DNA of 56,191 nt from an uncultured Acidimicrobiales bacterium. GTDB taxonomy: Bacteria > Actinomycetota > Acidimicrobiia > Acidimicrobiales > CALAML01. The notes below the pieces were generated by a model that saw only the letters and a program-made list of their open reading frames with translations, searched no databases and was not told the DNA's origin. The stretch is from contig CALAML010000166.1 of the NCBI GenBank assembly GCA_937925845.1, positions 1 to 56,191 of the forward strand, read 5' to 3'. Below are positions 8,730 through 17,353 of the stretch, piece after piece. The position numbers were made by a program, and so were the translations under genes. Numbering within the stretch: the first letter of the stretch is position 1; each line of letters opens with the position of its first letter.

Positions 8730-9311
8730 CTAGGAAACGCCCAGCTCTTCGTGCACGGCGGCGATCTGATCGTTGCTCAGGTCCAACTCCTGAGCCAACT
8801 CCTTCAGGTACTCGGCCTCGTCGATGCTGTCGACGTCGACGGTAAAGATCGACACGGCGTAGGCCTCGGCCCGCACCGATGCAGGAACCTCCCTCGCCAT
8901 CTCCGCCGCGGAAAGCATCGGCCGGGACATCTCGGCCTCCAGGAACTCTCGCTCCTCAGCCGACACCTCATCCCCGAGCTCGCCGGTGATCTTGGCCGCT
9001 TCGTCGGCGTCGACATGACCATCGGCCTTGGCGGAGTTACACATGGCCCGCACCAGGGCGGCAGCCTCATCGGTAGAGATGGAGTCGGCCTCGCCGCTGT
9101 CGGCGAAGTCGGCTCGATCGTTGCCGCCCTTGTCACCACCACCAAAGGGGTTGCCACCCTTGGTCAGCGAACGGCCGAGGCGCCCGAGCTGGCGACCACC
9201 GATCAACGAACCGGCGAGCCCACCGACCATGGCGCCAGTACGGCCACCGATCATCCCTCCAAGCATGCGGCCGCCGCGGCCACCAATCATCGATGCCAGC
9301 AATCCCATCAT
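8730..9311 (-). CDS. DUF533/TerB-like domain protein
   Basis: The ATG at 9311 follows AGAGGA at a good distance and gives 193 residues. The first 55 residues are Gly-rich with repeated GG-R/GG-M units (MIGGRGGRMLGGMIGGRTGAMVGG), which could form glycine-zipper membrane helices. The C-terminal 120 residues are acidic and helical (LVRAMCNSAKADGHVDADEA ... EYLKELAQELDLSNDQI) and resemble the TerB-like DUF533 domain of YebE proteins. The function of that family is unknown; metal or envelope stress roles are only guesses. Confidence 0.75.
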   Translation of the reverse strand: MMGLLASMIGGRGGRMLGGMIGGRTGAMVGGLAGSLIGGRQLGRLGRSLTKGGNPFGGGDKGGNDRADFADSGEADSISTDEAAALVRAMCNSAKADGHVDADEAAKITGELGDEVSAEEREFLEAEMSRPMLSAAEMAREVPASVRAEAYAVSIFTVDVDSIDEAEYLKELAQELDLSNDQIAAVHEELGVS

Positions 9312-9667
9312 GGAAGGGTCCTCTTTCTGTTGTCCGGGTGGCCGGAGGTGTTCCGGCACGTTCGGGGTTCGAACTAGACGAATGCATTCTCCCGGTGGGC
9401 GCCTGGGCACACACCGTTTTCACCGAAGCAGTCTCGCAGGCTCATCGCCTCCGGCCCGCCATGCGGCTGAGAGGTAGACGCCACGACCGAGCCGATGGTC
9501 GCGCCGCAACCCACAGGTCCGAATCCAGGTCGGACCCGAATCCGGATCGAGACCCGGAGCGAGGACCAATTTCGAGATCTGTGACGCCCAACACCGCAAA
9601 AACACCGTGCTGGGCGTCACAGATCTTGTCAGACCGTTTGAGAGTGATCTCGCCGTACGATGGCCCG
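9312..9667. other. 356-bp intergenic region between divergent genes
   Basis: No convincing gene is visible here. The open frames running through it on both strands are extensions of the neighbours. It holds palindrome copy 1 (9575-9626) and the start region of the kinase gene. Confidence 0.6.
9575..9626 (-). repeat. palindromic repeat family, copy 1
   Basis: Arms AGATCTGTGACGCCCAACAC (9575-9594) and GTGCTGGGCGTCACAGATCT (9607-9626) differ at one position. The loop CGCAAAAACACC is the reverse complement type of the GTTTTTGC loops of copies 2 to 4, so this copy is inverted relative to them. It lies in a promoter region, not at a gene end. Confidence 0.9.
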
Positions 9668-10531
9668 GTGGATGAGTCCCTGTTGGAATGGATCAGCGCC
9701 GTCACCGGCACTGAAGATCCGAAGTTGATCGGCCAGCTCCCTGGTTCGACCACGGCCAGCCTGCATGTGGCGAAAACCGACGACGGTTCGCTGGTGGTAC
9801 GGCGTTACGACCGCAAGAAGATCACCGATGAGACCCCCGACATCGCGGCTCGGGACGCTCAGGGACTGATCGCCGCAGCCCAGGCGCTCGGCGAACTGGT
9901 TCCGGAGATGATCGCCGTCGACCCGACCGGCGAGGCAAGTGGCGCGCCCACCCTGCTGATGAGCTTCACCAGCGGAGCTCCGGCGGTTCGAGGCATCGAT
10001 CTGGACCAACTCTCGCTGCCGCTGGCCCGCCTCCACCGCCGCCAAGCGCCGCCCGAACTGCCCGCGATCAGCAACACGATCGACCCCGAGACGCTGATGG
10101 TTCCCGAGTGGACCACCAATGAAGACGCGTGGCGGCGAGCCATCGAGTACCTGGCCCGAGACGCCCCCGAGGCACCAGCGGTCTTTATCCACGGCGACTA
10201 CCACCCCGGCAACGTGCTGTGGCACCAGGGCGAGGTGAGCGGCATCGTCGACTGGCCCAACGCCGGGGCCGCGCCGGCAGCGCGGGACGTCGCTCGCTGT
10301 CGAACCAACCTGGCGTTCCTCTCCAGCGTGTCGACGGCCGAAGAATTTCTGGCCGCCTACGCCGGTCGCAGCCCGGGCTACACCCACGACAAGTGGTGGG
10401 ACCTCCGAGACCTTCTCAGCCATGATCCGGAGCTCGAAGGCATCCTGGCGCTGAACGCCTTTGGAGCCGGCATCGACGAGGCCCAGGCCCACCAACGGGC
10501 CGACGCCTGGCTCCTGCACATCCTCGACTGA
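9668..10531 (+). CDS. aminoglycoside phosphotransferase (APH) family kinase-like protein
   Basis: This 287-residue protein has the choline/aminoglycoside kinase fold. The catalytic loop [13 protein letters not shown] (HGDxHxxN) and the metal-binding motif IVDWPNA are present; the nucleotide-binding Lys is probably in VVRRYDRKK. Such proteins phosphorylate diverse small molecules, and the substrate here is unknown; resistance should not be assumed. The start GTG at 9668 was chosen because residues before it look non-coding and include the palindrome. TACGAT at 9656-9661 sits 6 bases before the GTG, hinting at a leaderless message. thiD follows after 8 bases. Confidence 0.85.
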   Translation: MDESLLEWISAVTGTEDPKLIGQLPGSTTASLHVAKTDDGSLVVRRYDRKKITDETPDIAARDAQGLIAAAQALGELVPEMIAVDPTGEASGAPTLLMSFTSGAPAVRGIDLDQLSLPLARLHRRQAPPELPAISNTIDPETLMVPEWTTNEDAWRRAIEYLARDAPEAPAVFIHGDYHPGNVLWHQGEVSGIVDWPNAGAAPAARDVARCRTNLAFLSSVSTAEEFLAAYAGRSPGYTHDKWWDLRDLLSHDPELEGILALNAFGAGIDEAQAHQRADAWLLHILD

Positions 10532-10539
10532 GGCCCCGG

Positions 10540-11442
10540 TTGCACCCCAACGCCAGCTCCGAACCATCCTCGAACTCGACGGCCGACGCCGAGCCCGATC
10601 GCGGAGCCGAGCCCGACCCAGCACCGTCCGGCGGGCCACACCCCACTCCCCCGATCGCCCTCAGCATCGCCGGCGCCGACTCGGGTGGGGGCGCAGGCAT
10701 GCATGCCGACCTTCGCACCATGAGCGCACTCGGGGTCCACGGGGCCACCGCGGTCACCGTGCTGACGGCCCAGAACACCACCGGCATCCGCACCATCCAT
10801 CCGGTGCCCGCCGACTTCGTCGCCGAACAGATCGAAGCGGTGCTCGACGACATGGCGGTTGCCGCGGTCAAGACCGGCATGTTGGCCTCGCCCGAAGTGA
10901 TCGAAACCGTCGCCCGTTTCGCGGAAGCCCAACGACTCCCACAGCTCGTGGTTGACCCGGTTCTTGTTAGCTCGACCGGCCAGCCGATCTTCGCCCCCGA
11001 GGCGGTCGACGCCTACCGCGACCGGCTGTTCCCCCACGCCTTGGTCATCACGCCCAATGTTGCCGAAGCCGAGCTCCTCAGCGGACTTACCATCACCAAC
11101 TCCGCCGATCAGCGAGCGGCGGCCGAGGCCTTGGCCGAAACAGGCGCCGAATGGATCGTGGTCAAAGGTGGTGGCCGGGCCGGAATGCTTGACGCCGTCG
11201 ACATCGTGTTTGATGCCGCCAGCGGGCACAGCCACGAGCTCACCGGAGACTGGGTCGACAGCGTCAACGTGCACGGCAGCGGCTGCACCCTCGCCGCCGC
11301 GGTCACCGCTCACCTCGCCAATGGCGACGATCCAGCCAACGCTATAAGCGAGGCCAAGACCTTCGTCGACCAGGCCATCGCGGCCGCCGCGGGCTGGACC
11401 CTCGGGGCCGGTCACGGTCCGCTCAACCACTTCGACTGGTAG
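10540..11442 (+). CDS. thiD: hydroxymethylpyrimidine/phosphomethylpyrimidine kinase ThiD
   Basis: The enzyme phosphorylates HMP and HMP-P for thiamine synthesis. Ribokinase-fold motifs are clear: [16 protein letters not shown] near the start, [11 protein letters not shown] in the middle and the anion-hole/base motif [13 protein letters not shown] near the end. Residues 1-38 are a Ser/Glu/Pro-rich extension absent from most ThiD proteins. The TTG start at 10540, 8 bases after the kinase stop codon with TGAGG upstream, is tentative; a later start near the conserved domain is possible but none has a clear site. No other thi gene is in the window. Confidence 0.93.
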   Translation: MHPNASSEPSSNSTADAEPDRGAEPDPAPSGGPHPTPPIALSIAGADSGGGAGMHADLRTMSALGVHGATAVTVLTAQNTTGIRTIHPVPADFVAEQIEAVLDDMAVAAVKTGMLASPEVIETVARFAEAQRLPQLVVDPVLVSSTGQPIFAPEAVDAYRDRLFPHALVITPNVAEAELLSGLTITNSADQRAAAEALAETGAEWIVVKGGGRAGMLDAVDIVFDAASGHSHELTGDWVDSVNVHGSGCTLAAAVTAHLANGDDPANAISEAKTFVDQAIAAAAGWTLGAGHGPLNHFDW

Positions 11443-11475
11443 GTCGTCACTGCGGCAGAAGACCGCTGGCCTGGA

Positions 11476-12606
11476 TCAGCCGAACCGGTGGGCGGCCACC
11501 AACGCCTTCACCACGTCGCCGCGGAACTTCACCCCATCGGCCGCCGCGCCGTTGGTACACAGCACCAACCCACCGGAACGAGCCGGGAACCCCATGAGCA
11601 TGGCCCGGAAGCCCTTGACGGTGCCGCCGTGATACCAGCGCTCGCGACGGGTGCCACGACGAGCCCCTTCGACACCAAGCTTGTGGTCAAGCATGGCCTT
11701 CATCCAGTCGGCTGGCATCACTTCAAATCCGTTGTGGGTGCCGCCGCCGTTGATCACCGAAATAATGGTGCCCAACTCCCGAGCGCTCACCTGCAACCCG
11801 CCCGCGGTCGACCACGGGATCAACTCCCGGCGACCCGGTAGCGGACGGCCCTTCAGATCGTGGCCGTGGGCCAGGTGCACGTTTCGAGGGGCCTCGAGAC
11901 TGAAGGTGGCGTTGGCCATACCTAGGGGCCGCAACACATTGGCCTCCATCCACGGCCCAAACGCCTGGCCGGTGGCCTGCTCGGCCAAATGCTGCAGGAT
12001 CAGGTACCCGGCGCCCGAATACGACTTCTTGGTGTTGGGGGCATGGGTGATGCACACCCGGTGGCGCACACCGGCCTCACCCCGCCACGACTCTTCGAGA
12101 CGCGGCACCAGGCTCCCGGGCACGTCGGGGACCCGGTGGGATCCGCCGCCGCCCTTCACAAACCGTGTCCCCTTACGATCCGGGGTGGTGCCCCGCCCGA
12201 TGATGCCGGCCCGATGGGTCAGCAGCCCCCGGACCGTGATCGGATCCCGCCCATCACAGTTGGCCAGAGGGTGCACCGGCAGGTCGTAGGCGATCAGATC
12301 GCGGATGTCGGCATCGAGTGGTAGCTGGCCGAGAGCCACCAGCCGCAGGATGCCGAGGGCGCTCACCAGTTTCGAAACCGAAGCCACCTGGAAGACGGTG
12401 TCGGGGGTGATGGCCGAACCTTCATCGAAGGCGACAACCCCGAAGCCTTCGGTCCACAGCGGTTGGCCCTCGTCGTGGATCATCACCGAAAGGCCAGGGA
12501 CCCTCGACCAGCGCATGCGATCGGCGAGCGACATCGGGCCGGGACCACCGTCGATCCGGGCTACAAAACGATCTCGGGCTTTGTTGCTATCCAACCGACT
12601 GCTCAC
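11476..12606 (-). CDS. serine hydrolase of the beta-lactamase class C / esterase family
   Basis: The 376-residue protein has the penicillin-binding-type active site: SxxK in ASVSKLVSALG, a YSG motif (KSYSGAGYL) where class C enzymes have YxN, and HGGTVKGF in place of KTG. This pattern is common in esterases and D-aminopeptidase-like hydrolases, so lactam resistance is not implied. No signal peptide is seen, suggesting a cytoplasmic enzyme. The GTG start at 12606 lies inside a duplicated 19-bp sequence. Confidence 0.87.
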   Translation of the reverse strand: MSSRLDSNKARDRFVARIDGGPGPMSLADRMRWSRVPGLSVMIHDEGQPLWTEGFGVVAFDEGSAITPDTVFQVASVSKLVSALGILRLVALGQLPLDADIRDLIAYDLPVHPLANCDGRDPITVRGLLTHRAGIIGRGTTPDRKGTRFVKGGGGSHRVPDVPGSLVPRLEESWRGEAGVRHRVCITHAPNTKKSYSGAGYLILQHLAEQATGQAFGPWMEANVLRPLGMANATFSLEAPRNVHLAHGHDLKGRPLPGRRELIPWSTAGGLQVSARELGTIISVINGGGTHNGFEVMPADWMKAMLDHKLGVEGARRGTRRERWYHGGTVKGFRAMLMGFPARSGGLVLCTNGAAADGVKFRGDVVKALVAAHRFG

Positions 12607-12628
12607 TCTCCAACCGACGGCTCACGCC
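12591..12628. repeat. 19-bp tandem duplication at the start of the serine hydrolase gene
   Basis: The units at 12591-12609 and 12610-12628 share CCAACCGAC-GCTCAC with few differences. The first unit contains the GTG start codon (minus strand, 12604-12606) and the second the bases directly upstream, so each unit carries a GTG with GGAGA-like context. Confidence 0.7.
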
Positions 12629-12640
12629 ACCAGCTTAGGC

Positions 12641-12660
12641 AGCCGACTCCGCAGTCGGCT
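12641..12660 (-). terminator. hairpin at the end of the ANL-like gene
   Basis: AGCCGACT (12641-12648) and AGTCGGCT (12653-12660) form a perfect 8-bp stem with a 4-base loop, touching the stop codon of the gene at 12660. No T tract follows, so it may be a weak or factor-assisted terminator. Confidence 0.5.
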
Positions 12661-13454
12661 CAGTCGTCGCGGAGCAGAACGGCGCGGCCGGAGAGAAAGG
12701 CGCGCAGCAACGTCAGGATGCCGGTGTGGCAACTCAGACGGCAACCAATAGCAAAGGGGCCGGTATCGGTTGGATGAATCGGATCCTGGGCCGGAGTATC
12801 CAGCGCTCGGGTTTCGCCGGTGCGGGCCTGAGCGCTTGGCGCCGGCGGCATGCCGTTGGCAAAGGCGGAAGTCTCAAGACCAGCGGCTGTCGTTCCAGTA
12901 GGGGCCGTTTGCTCGATGATCACCTGGTCGGGGGGCGGTGGCGCCGGCCGGTTCTGGGGGAACGCCGGCGTCAGGGGCCGTGAGGCTATGGCCTGAGCAA
13001 TGTCCTCGGAGCTGTGCACGAGGTAGTCAGCGGCGATCCCGCGCCACTCCACGTACGCCGTGCCCGGGCCGGGGCTCATAATCTGGGCGCGCTGTGATTC
13101 CGGAGCCACGGTCAGGCCGCCGGGACCATACCAGGCAACCGGCGTCAGCAGCTCTCGGATGTCATGGCGGTCCTGTTCGACCCAGTCGCTATCCACGACA
13201 ACCACCGCGGCCCGGGCCGCCCACACGCCAAAGAGCGCCGGAATCAGCTCGAGTTCATCGGTGGGGTCGACGACAACCAGGTCGCCTTCCTGGACTCCCT
13301 GTTCGCGAAGCTGGAAACCAACGGTGACCGCAGCCTTCTTGGCTTCACCGGCGAGCATCTCCCGTTCGCCGACAAACAACAGCGGTTCATCGTCACCAAG
13401 GGGATGCCCACTCAGCAGTTCGACCAGTTCCAGTGTGGATGGGACCGCGCTCAC
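12660..13454 (-). CDS. truncated adenylate-forming (ANL) enzyme-like protein
   Basis: The 264-residue protein resembles only the N-terminal subdomain of acyl-CoA synthetase/AMP-binding enzymes. LFVGEREMLAGEAKKAA and GDLVVVDPTDELELIPALFG correspond to the early helices and strand of that fold, IIEQTAPTGTTAAG looks like a decayed form of the P-loop TSGTTGxPKG, and LLRAFLSGRAVLLRDD like the following conserved segment. The large C-terminal lid domain is absent, so it should not be catalytic as an acyl-CoA ligase. It resembles what I recall as the TIGR03089 family of actinobacteria, but I cannot confirm this. The GTG start has GGAGG 6 bases upstream. Confidence 0.6.
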   Translation of the reverse strand: MSAVPSTLELVELLSGHPLGDDEPLLFVGEREMLAGEAKKAAVTVGFQLREQGVQEGDLVVVDPTDELELIPALFGVWAARAAVVVVDSDWVEQDRHDIRELLTPVAWYGPGGLTVAPESQRAQIMSPGPGTAYVEWRGIAADYLVHSSEDIAQAIASRPLTPAFPQNRPAPPPPDQVIIEQTAPTGTTAAGLETSAFANGMPPAPSAQARTGETRALDTPAQDPIHPTDTGPFAIGCRLSCHTGILTLLRAFLSGRAVLLRDD

Positions 13455-13600
13455 TCAAGCCTCCGCAGGATTGCACACGTACGCAACCCCTATCGGCCAA
13501 AGTGCACCCTTCGTTGAGTGGATTTGCCCAGTTTGGTGCCGCAAAACCAAACCCAGCCCAATCCCGCCCGATCCCCAGAGTCCACAGCCCAGACGCCACA

Positions 13601-13631
13601 ACGCGGACGCCTCGTGATGAGGCGCCCGCGT
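13601..13631 (-). terminator. strong hairpin after the di-iron protein gene
   Basis: ACGCGGACGCCTC (13601-13613) pairs with GAGGCGCCCGCGT (13619-13631) with a single mismatch and a 5-base loop. It lies about 100 bases after the stop codon of the 13733-14884 gene and before the next minus-strand gene. Confidence 0.7.
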
Positions 13632-13732
13632 CGGACTCTTCCCAGACTTTGCCCGAGATCAGCCAGGCTTTGGGATCGGTGGAATTATTGGATGGCGATC
13701 ACACTATCGGACAAGCGGGTGCCTGAGACCAC

Positions 13733-14884
13733 TTACGCGGCACGGTCGGCGGCCACGGCGTCGAGGTCTTCGTACTCGCTGGCGGTGTCAACCCAGTTCT
13801 CAAACTCGATCACGCCGATGTCGGTGAAGCGATCCCGCAGCCAGCCATCTCCGGCGTCGAGGATGCCGAGCTTCTTGCAGTTCGGGACAATCTTGGAAAA
13901 GAGCAGCGCCTGGAAAGCCTTCAGCTCGGCTGGCTCGTTCAGCTGGTAGCGCACCATCTTTTCGACATCGACCCCCATGCGATCCCACATCTCCTGGCGC
14001 ATGAAGCGATCCCGCATCCGCAGCGCGGCCTCGAAGGCGAACTCCTGCCGCTCGCGGATCTCGGCCGACGACAGCGACTGGTAGACCTCCTGCAGCGAGA
14101 GGACACCGAAGGCGACATGGCGGGCCTCGTCGGACATCACGTAGCGGAGCAGCTTCTTCAACAGTGGCTCGGTGGTGGTCTGGTGGATGAAGCCAAACGA
14201 AGCCAGCGCCAAGCCCTCGACCATGATCTGCATGCCGAGGTAGGTCATGTCCCAACGACTGTCGGCGACGATGTCATCGAGTAGCAGGCCGAGGTGGGTG
14301 TTGCACGGGTACATATCGCCATCAAGCTTCTCGTCGAGGTACTTGGCGAAGACCTCCACGTGGCGGGCTTCGTCCATCACCTGGGTGGCGGCGTAGTACT
14401 TGGCGTCGATCCATGGAACCGTTTCCACGATCTTGGCGGTGCACACCAGGGCTCCCTGCTCACCATGAAGGAACTGGCTCAGCGCCCACTTCAAGCTTTC
14501 CCGGTTGACCTCGGCCCACTCTTCTTCGCCGAAGCTGTGGAGCGGTGACTCGGGGCTCTCGGCGTAGTACTGCACCTCGATCGGGTCGGGATCGGTGACC
14601 ATGTTGTCCTGGTCGACCGAGATCGACCAGTCCAGGTCGGTCTGGCCATTCCACTGCGACGTCTTCGCTTTTTCATAGAGCCGATCCAGCCGGGGTCGGG
14701 CCCCCTTGTTGTAGTCCCAGGTGAAGATGGCATCGGCGTTGTCTTCGACCGCGTGGATCGTTTCGGTGACCTCGCGGTTGGTGGCCGAGATCTCGATGAT
14801 CCGTTCCGGAGTGTTGGCATCGTCCACAAGGGAGTCGATGCGGCTCTTGGATTCTTCGGTCGCGGAGTTTTCGGTCAAAGACAT
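13733..14884 (-). CDS. ferritin-like di-iron protein (putative oxygenase/desaturase)
   Basis: The 383-residue protein carries the paired carboxylate di-iron motifs: E in LHGEQGAL, DEARH in QVMDEARHVEVF, E in IMVEGLALASF and a second DEARH in VMSDEARHVAF. These give the usual four carboxylates and two histidines of ferritin-like oxidases such as acyl-ACP desaturases, R2-like ligand-binding oxidases and AurF-type N-oxygenases. The substrate is not evident. It is 85 bases downstream of a TetR gene on the same strand, which may control it. The start ATG has AGAAG upstream. Confidence 0.82.
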   Translation of the reverse strand: MSLTENSATEESKSRIDSLVDDANTPERIIEISATNREVTETIHAVEDNADAIFTWDYNKGARPRLDRLYEKAKTSQWNGQTDLDWSISVDQDNMVTDPDPIEVQYYAESPESPLHSFGEEEWAEVNRESLKWALSQFLHGEQGALVCTAKIVETVPWIDAKYYAATQVMDEARHVEVFAKYLDEKLDGDMYPCNTHLGLLLDDIVADSRWDMTYLGMQIMVEGLALASFGFIHQTTTEPLLKKLLRYVMSDEARHVAFGVLSLQEVYQSLSSAEIRERQEFAFEAALRMRDRFMRQEMWDRMGVDVEKMVRYQLNEPAELKAFQALLFSKIVPNCKKLGILDAGDGWLRDRFTDIGVIEFENWVDTASEYEDLDAVAADRAA

Positions 14885-14969
14885 GGTGTTCTTCTGCTTT
14901 CGGTCGTGGACAACAGCGGGGGGTTTGTTCTTGGGGGGTTATTTTTCGAGATCTACTTTTTGGACGTCT

Positions 14970-15629
14970 TCACTCGTTCGTCGAGTCGGTTGGCTGGGGT
15001 AGCTCGGTGGTCTCCACCGCGAGAGGAGGCGCAACGGAGATCAGGCGATCGATGAGCGCGCCCCAGGCTTTGGGTTCGGGCAACCCCCATTCGACCGACC
15101 GCAACAACATGAAACCCAGGCTGATCGAATGACAAAGGGTCACGATCGAGGCGGTGTCGATCTCGGGATCGACAAGGCCGTCGGTCTTGCCTTCATCGAT
15201 CAGCTTTCCGAGCCGGCGACCTTCTTCATCAAGACCGCCAACGATGACTTCCCGGAGGTCGTCTTCGCGTTGGCTGGCGGCAAAGGCCTCAAGCAGAAGC
15301 AGACCGGGCACAAGACCATCGGGTTCGACCAGGCTGGCGCCGAGCGATCCCATCAGCTCGGTGATGGTGGTGGCGTTCGGTCCGTCGAGCAGCTCGGTGA
15401 GTTCATCGGTCATCTGGGCTTCGATCGCCGCGGCCAGCAGCTGGGACTTGCCCGAGAACTTGCCGTAGATCGCACCGGTGGTGAGATCGGCCCGGCGGGC
15501 GATTTCGGCTACACCGGCGCCGTCGTACCCCTCTTCAACAATGACTTCGGCGGCCGCGGCCAGGAGGCGGGCCCGAGATTGTTCGGCCCGGCCCGCTGGA
15601 GGGGTGTTGGCGCTTTCTTCCGAAGTCAT
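14970..15629 (-). CDS. TetR family transcriptional regulator
   Basis: The 219-residue protein has the TetR N-terminal helix-turn-helix: ARLLAAAAEVIVEEGYDGAGVAEIARRADLTTGAIYGKFSGKSQLL at about residues 20-65. The ligand domain (LLLLEAFAASQRED ...) does not identify its effector. It precedes the di-iron protein gene in the same direction, so it probably regulates itself and that gene. A near-consensus promoter whose expected start point falls on its ATG suggests a leaderless message. Confidence 0.92.
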   Translation of the reverse strand: MTSEESANTPPAGRAEQSRARLLAAAAEVIVEEGYDGAGVAEIARRADLTTGAIYGKFSGKSQLLAAAIEAQMTDELTELLDGPNATTITELMGSLGASLVEPDGLVPGLLLLEAFAASQREDDLREVIVGGLDEEGRRLGKLIDEGKTDGLVDPEIDTASIVTLCHSISLGFMLLRSVEWGLPEPKAWGALIDRLISVAPPLAVETTELPQPTDSTNE

Positions 15630-15635
15630 GGAGTC

Positions 15636-15663
15636 ATATTATAACGGCTATTACATTTGTCAA
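15636..15663 (-). promoter_or_regulatory. sigma-70-type promoter of the TetR gene, leaderless
   Basis: On the minus strand TTGACA (15663-15658), a 16-base spacer and TAATAT (15641-15636) lie upstream of the ATG at 15629. The expected start point, 7 bases past the -10 box, is the A of the ATG. The spacer contains the partly symmetric TAATAGCCGTTA, a possible operator for autoregulation. Confidence 0.65.
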
Positions 15664-15829
15664 GAGGCCTCCTCCGCCTGGATTGCCGGCATTCTCGCAA
15701 TTCTTGGCATTCTCGACGTTGTCGCATCGTCGATGCCCGTGTTCGCCAGGGGTGAGCGCATCGGTGCCAGAGGTGGTGACCTACCGGCCCCAGCCAGGAC
15801 TGTCAGCGCGGCTGAGTAGCTTGGGCCGG

Positions 15830-17353
15830 GTGAGGTTTCTCCACACATCCGACTGGCATCTGGGCCGCACCTTCCATGGGGCCTCACTCATTGCCGAGCA
15901 GCGGGAAATGGTGGACCGCATCGTTGACATCACCCGCAGCGAGGAGGTGGAACTGGTGATCATCGCCGGCGACCTTTTCGATCGCGCCATCCCGCCCGCC
16001 GAGGCCATCGACCTCTTCGATCATGCTCTGGCCGAGCTGCGGGCCACCGGTGCCACCGTCGTCGCCATCAGCGGCAACCACGACTCGCCGATCCGGGTGT
16101 CAACCCACGATCGCATTCTGGCCGAGGCCGGGGTGATCATCCGCGGCAGCATCAGCCGCAGCCACGAACCGGCTCTGCTGCCAGGCGGTGATGGTGGCCC
16201 CCCGATCGCCATCTATGCCATCCCTTACCTCGAGCCGTCGGTGGCGGCACCGATCCTGGGCGAGGTTGACCTTGAGGTGATCGATCTCGACTCGGACGTG
16301 ATCGAGCCCGAAGACCTCCTGCATCCCGACGACGTGGCGGCCATGACCGGCTCCGACCCACAGGCCTCCAACAACGACGGCGAGACCTTCTCCAACCCCA
16401 CGCTCTTCGACGCGCTGCTCGAAGCCGCGACGGATCGAGTCGAAGCCTCGGAGGCCAGCAGTCCCGAGCGACCGGAGCCGACCCGTAAGACGTCCGATCC
16501 AGTGACCGATCAGCCGTCGCAACCACGGCGGCGCCGGGCCGGACACCACGACGTTACGGCGGCGGTCACCCGCAGAATTCGCGACGACCTCGCTAGCCGA
16601 GGCCGACTGCGCTCGATCGTGGTCAGCCACACCTTCCTTACCGGCGGCAAGAGCCGCGACTCCGAACGCGAGCTCAGCATGGGCAGCCTCAGCACCGTCG
16701 GGGTCAACGCCTTCGATGACTTCGACTACGTCGCCCTCGGACACCTTCACGGTCGCCAGCAGTTCGAGGGCGGCCGGGTGGCCTACTGCGGTTCGCCACT
16801 CCCCTACTCGTTTTCCGAGGAGCGCGACATCAAGTCGGTAAGCGTTGTGGACCTCGGCCCCCGGGGGGAACTCACCGTTGAACGTATTGAACTCAACGTC
16901 GGCCGGCCGCTGCGCACCATCGAGGGGGAACTTGAAGACCTGCTGATCTCGTCCCGGTGGGTCGATACCGAGCCGGCACGGGTGCGGGCCAAGCTCACCG
17001 ATCGGCGCTTGCCGGCCCAAGCCATGGCCCGGCTCCGGCAACGCTTTCCCCACGCCGTCGAACTCCGTCACACCCCGCCGGTCGAAGTTCGCACCGACGC
17101 CCCCACCCCGATTTCGCAGCGCCGGGCCGACGACCCGGTGGCGGTGGCTCAACGCTTCCTGGCCGAGATCCACAATATGAGCCTCGACGAAGCGGACCAG
17201 CAACTCCTCGAAGACGCCTTCGTGGCCGCGCTCGACCGCGACGAGACCGAGACTGAGCTCCACGGTACGCCGGCCGTCGTCACCGCAGACCGGGCCACCG
17301 GTGGGGCCGCTGGGGCCAGTGGCGACAGCCACGAAGTGGTAGCGCAGCGATGA
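15830..17353 (+). CDS. sbcD: DNA repair exonuclease subunit SbcD (Mre11-type)
   Basis: This 507-residue nuclease acts with SbcC on DNA hairpins and double-strand ends. Calcineurin-like phosphodiesterase motifs are visible: TSDWHLGR, GDLFDRAIP, SGNHDSP, VVSHTFL and ALGHLHGRQ. The GTG at 15830 was chosen because the core begins directly with VRFLHTSDWHLG; upstream codons look non-coding. Between VIEPEDLLHP and RRIRDDLASR there is a low-complexity insert of about 80 residues rich in Ser, Glu and Pro that most SbcD proteins lack. The last bases overlap sbcC as ATGA. Confidence 0.95.
   Translation: MRFLHTSDWHLGRTFHGASLIAEQREMVDRIVDITRSEEVELVIIAGDLFDRAIPPAEAIDLFDHALAELRATGATVVAISGNHDSPIRVSTHDRILAEAGVIIRGSISRSHEPALLPGGDGGPPIAIYAIPYLEPSVAAPILGEVDLEVIDLDSDVIEPEDLLHPDDVAAMTGSDPQASNNDGETFSNPTLFDALLEAATDRVEASEASSPERPEPTRKTSDPVTDQPSQPRRRRAGHHDVTAAVTRRIRDDLASRGRLRSIVVSHTFLTGGKSRDSERELSMGSLSTVGVNAFDDFDYVALGHLHGRQQFEGGRVAYCGSPLPYSFSEERDIKSVSVVDLGPRGELTVERIELNVGRPLRTIEGELEDLLISSRWVDTEPARVRAKLTDRRLPAQAMARLRQRFPHAVELRHTPPVEVRTDAPTPISQRRADDPVAVAQRFLAEIHNMSLDEADQQLLEDAFVAALDRDETETELHGTPAVVTADRATGGAAGASGDSHEVVAQR

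Noticed and set aside
9668-10531. Antibiotic resistance call for the APH-fold kinase
   Set aside because: The fold is shared by many metabolic kinases, and neither sequence nor context (thiD) points to an antibiotic substrate.
16100-17332. Long antisense open frame opposite sbcD
   Set aside because: It lies opposite a gene with clear phosphodiesterase motifs and is a by-product of high GC; no start site or domain supports it.
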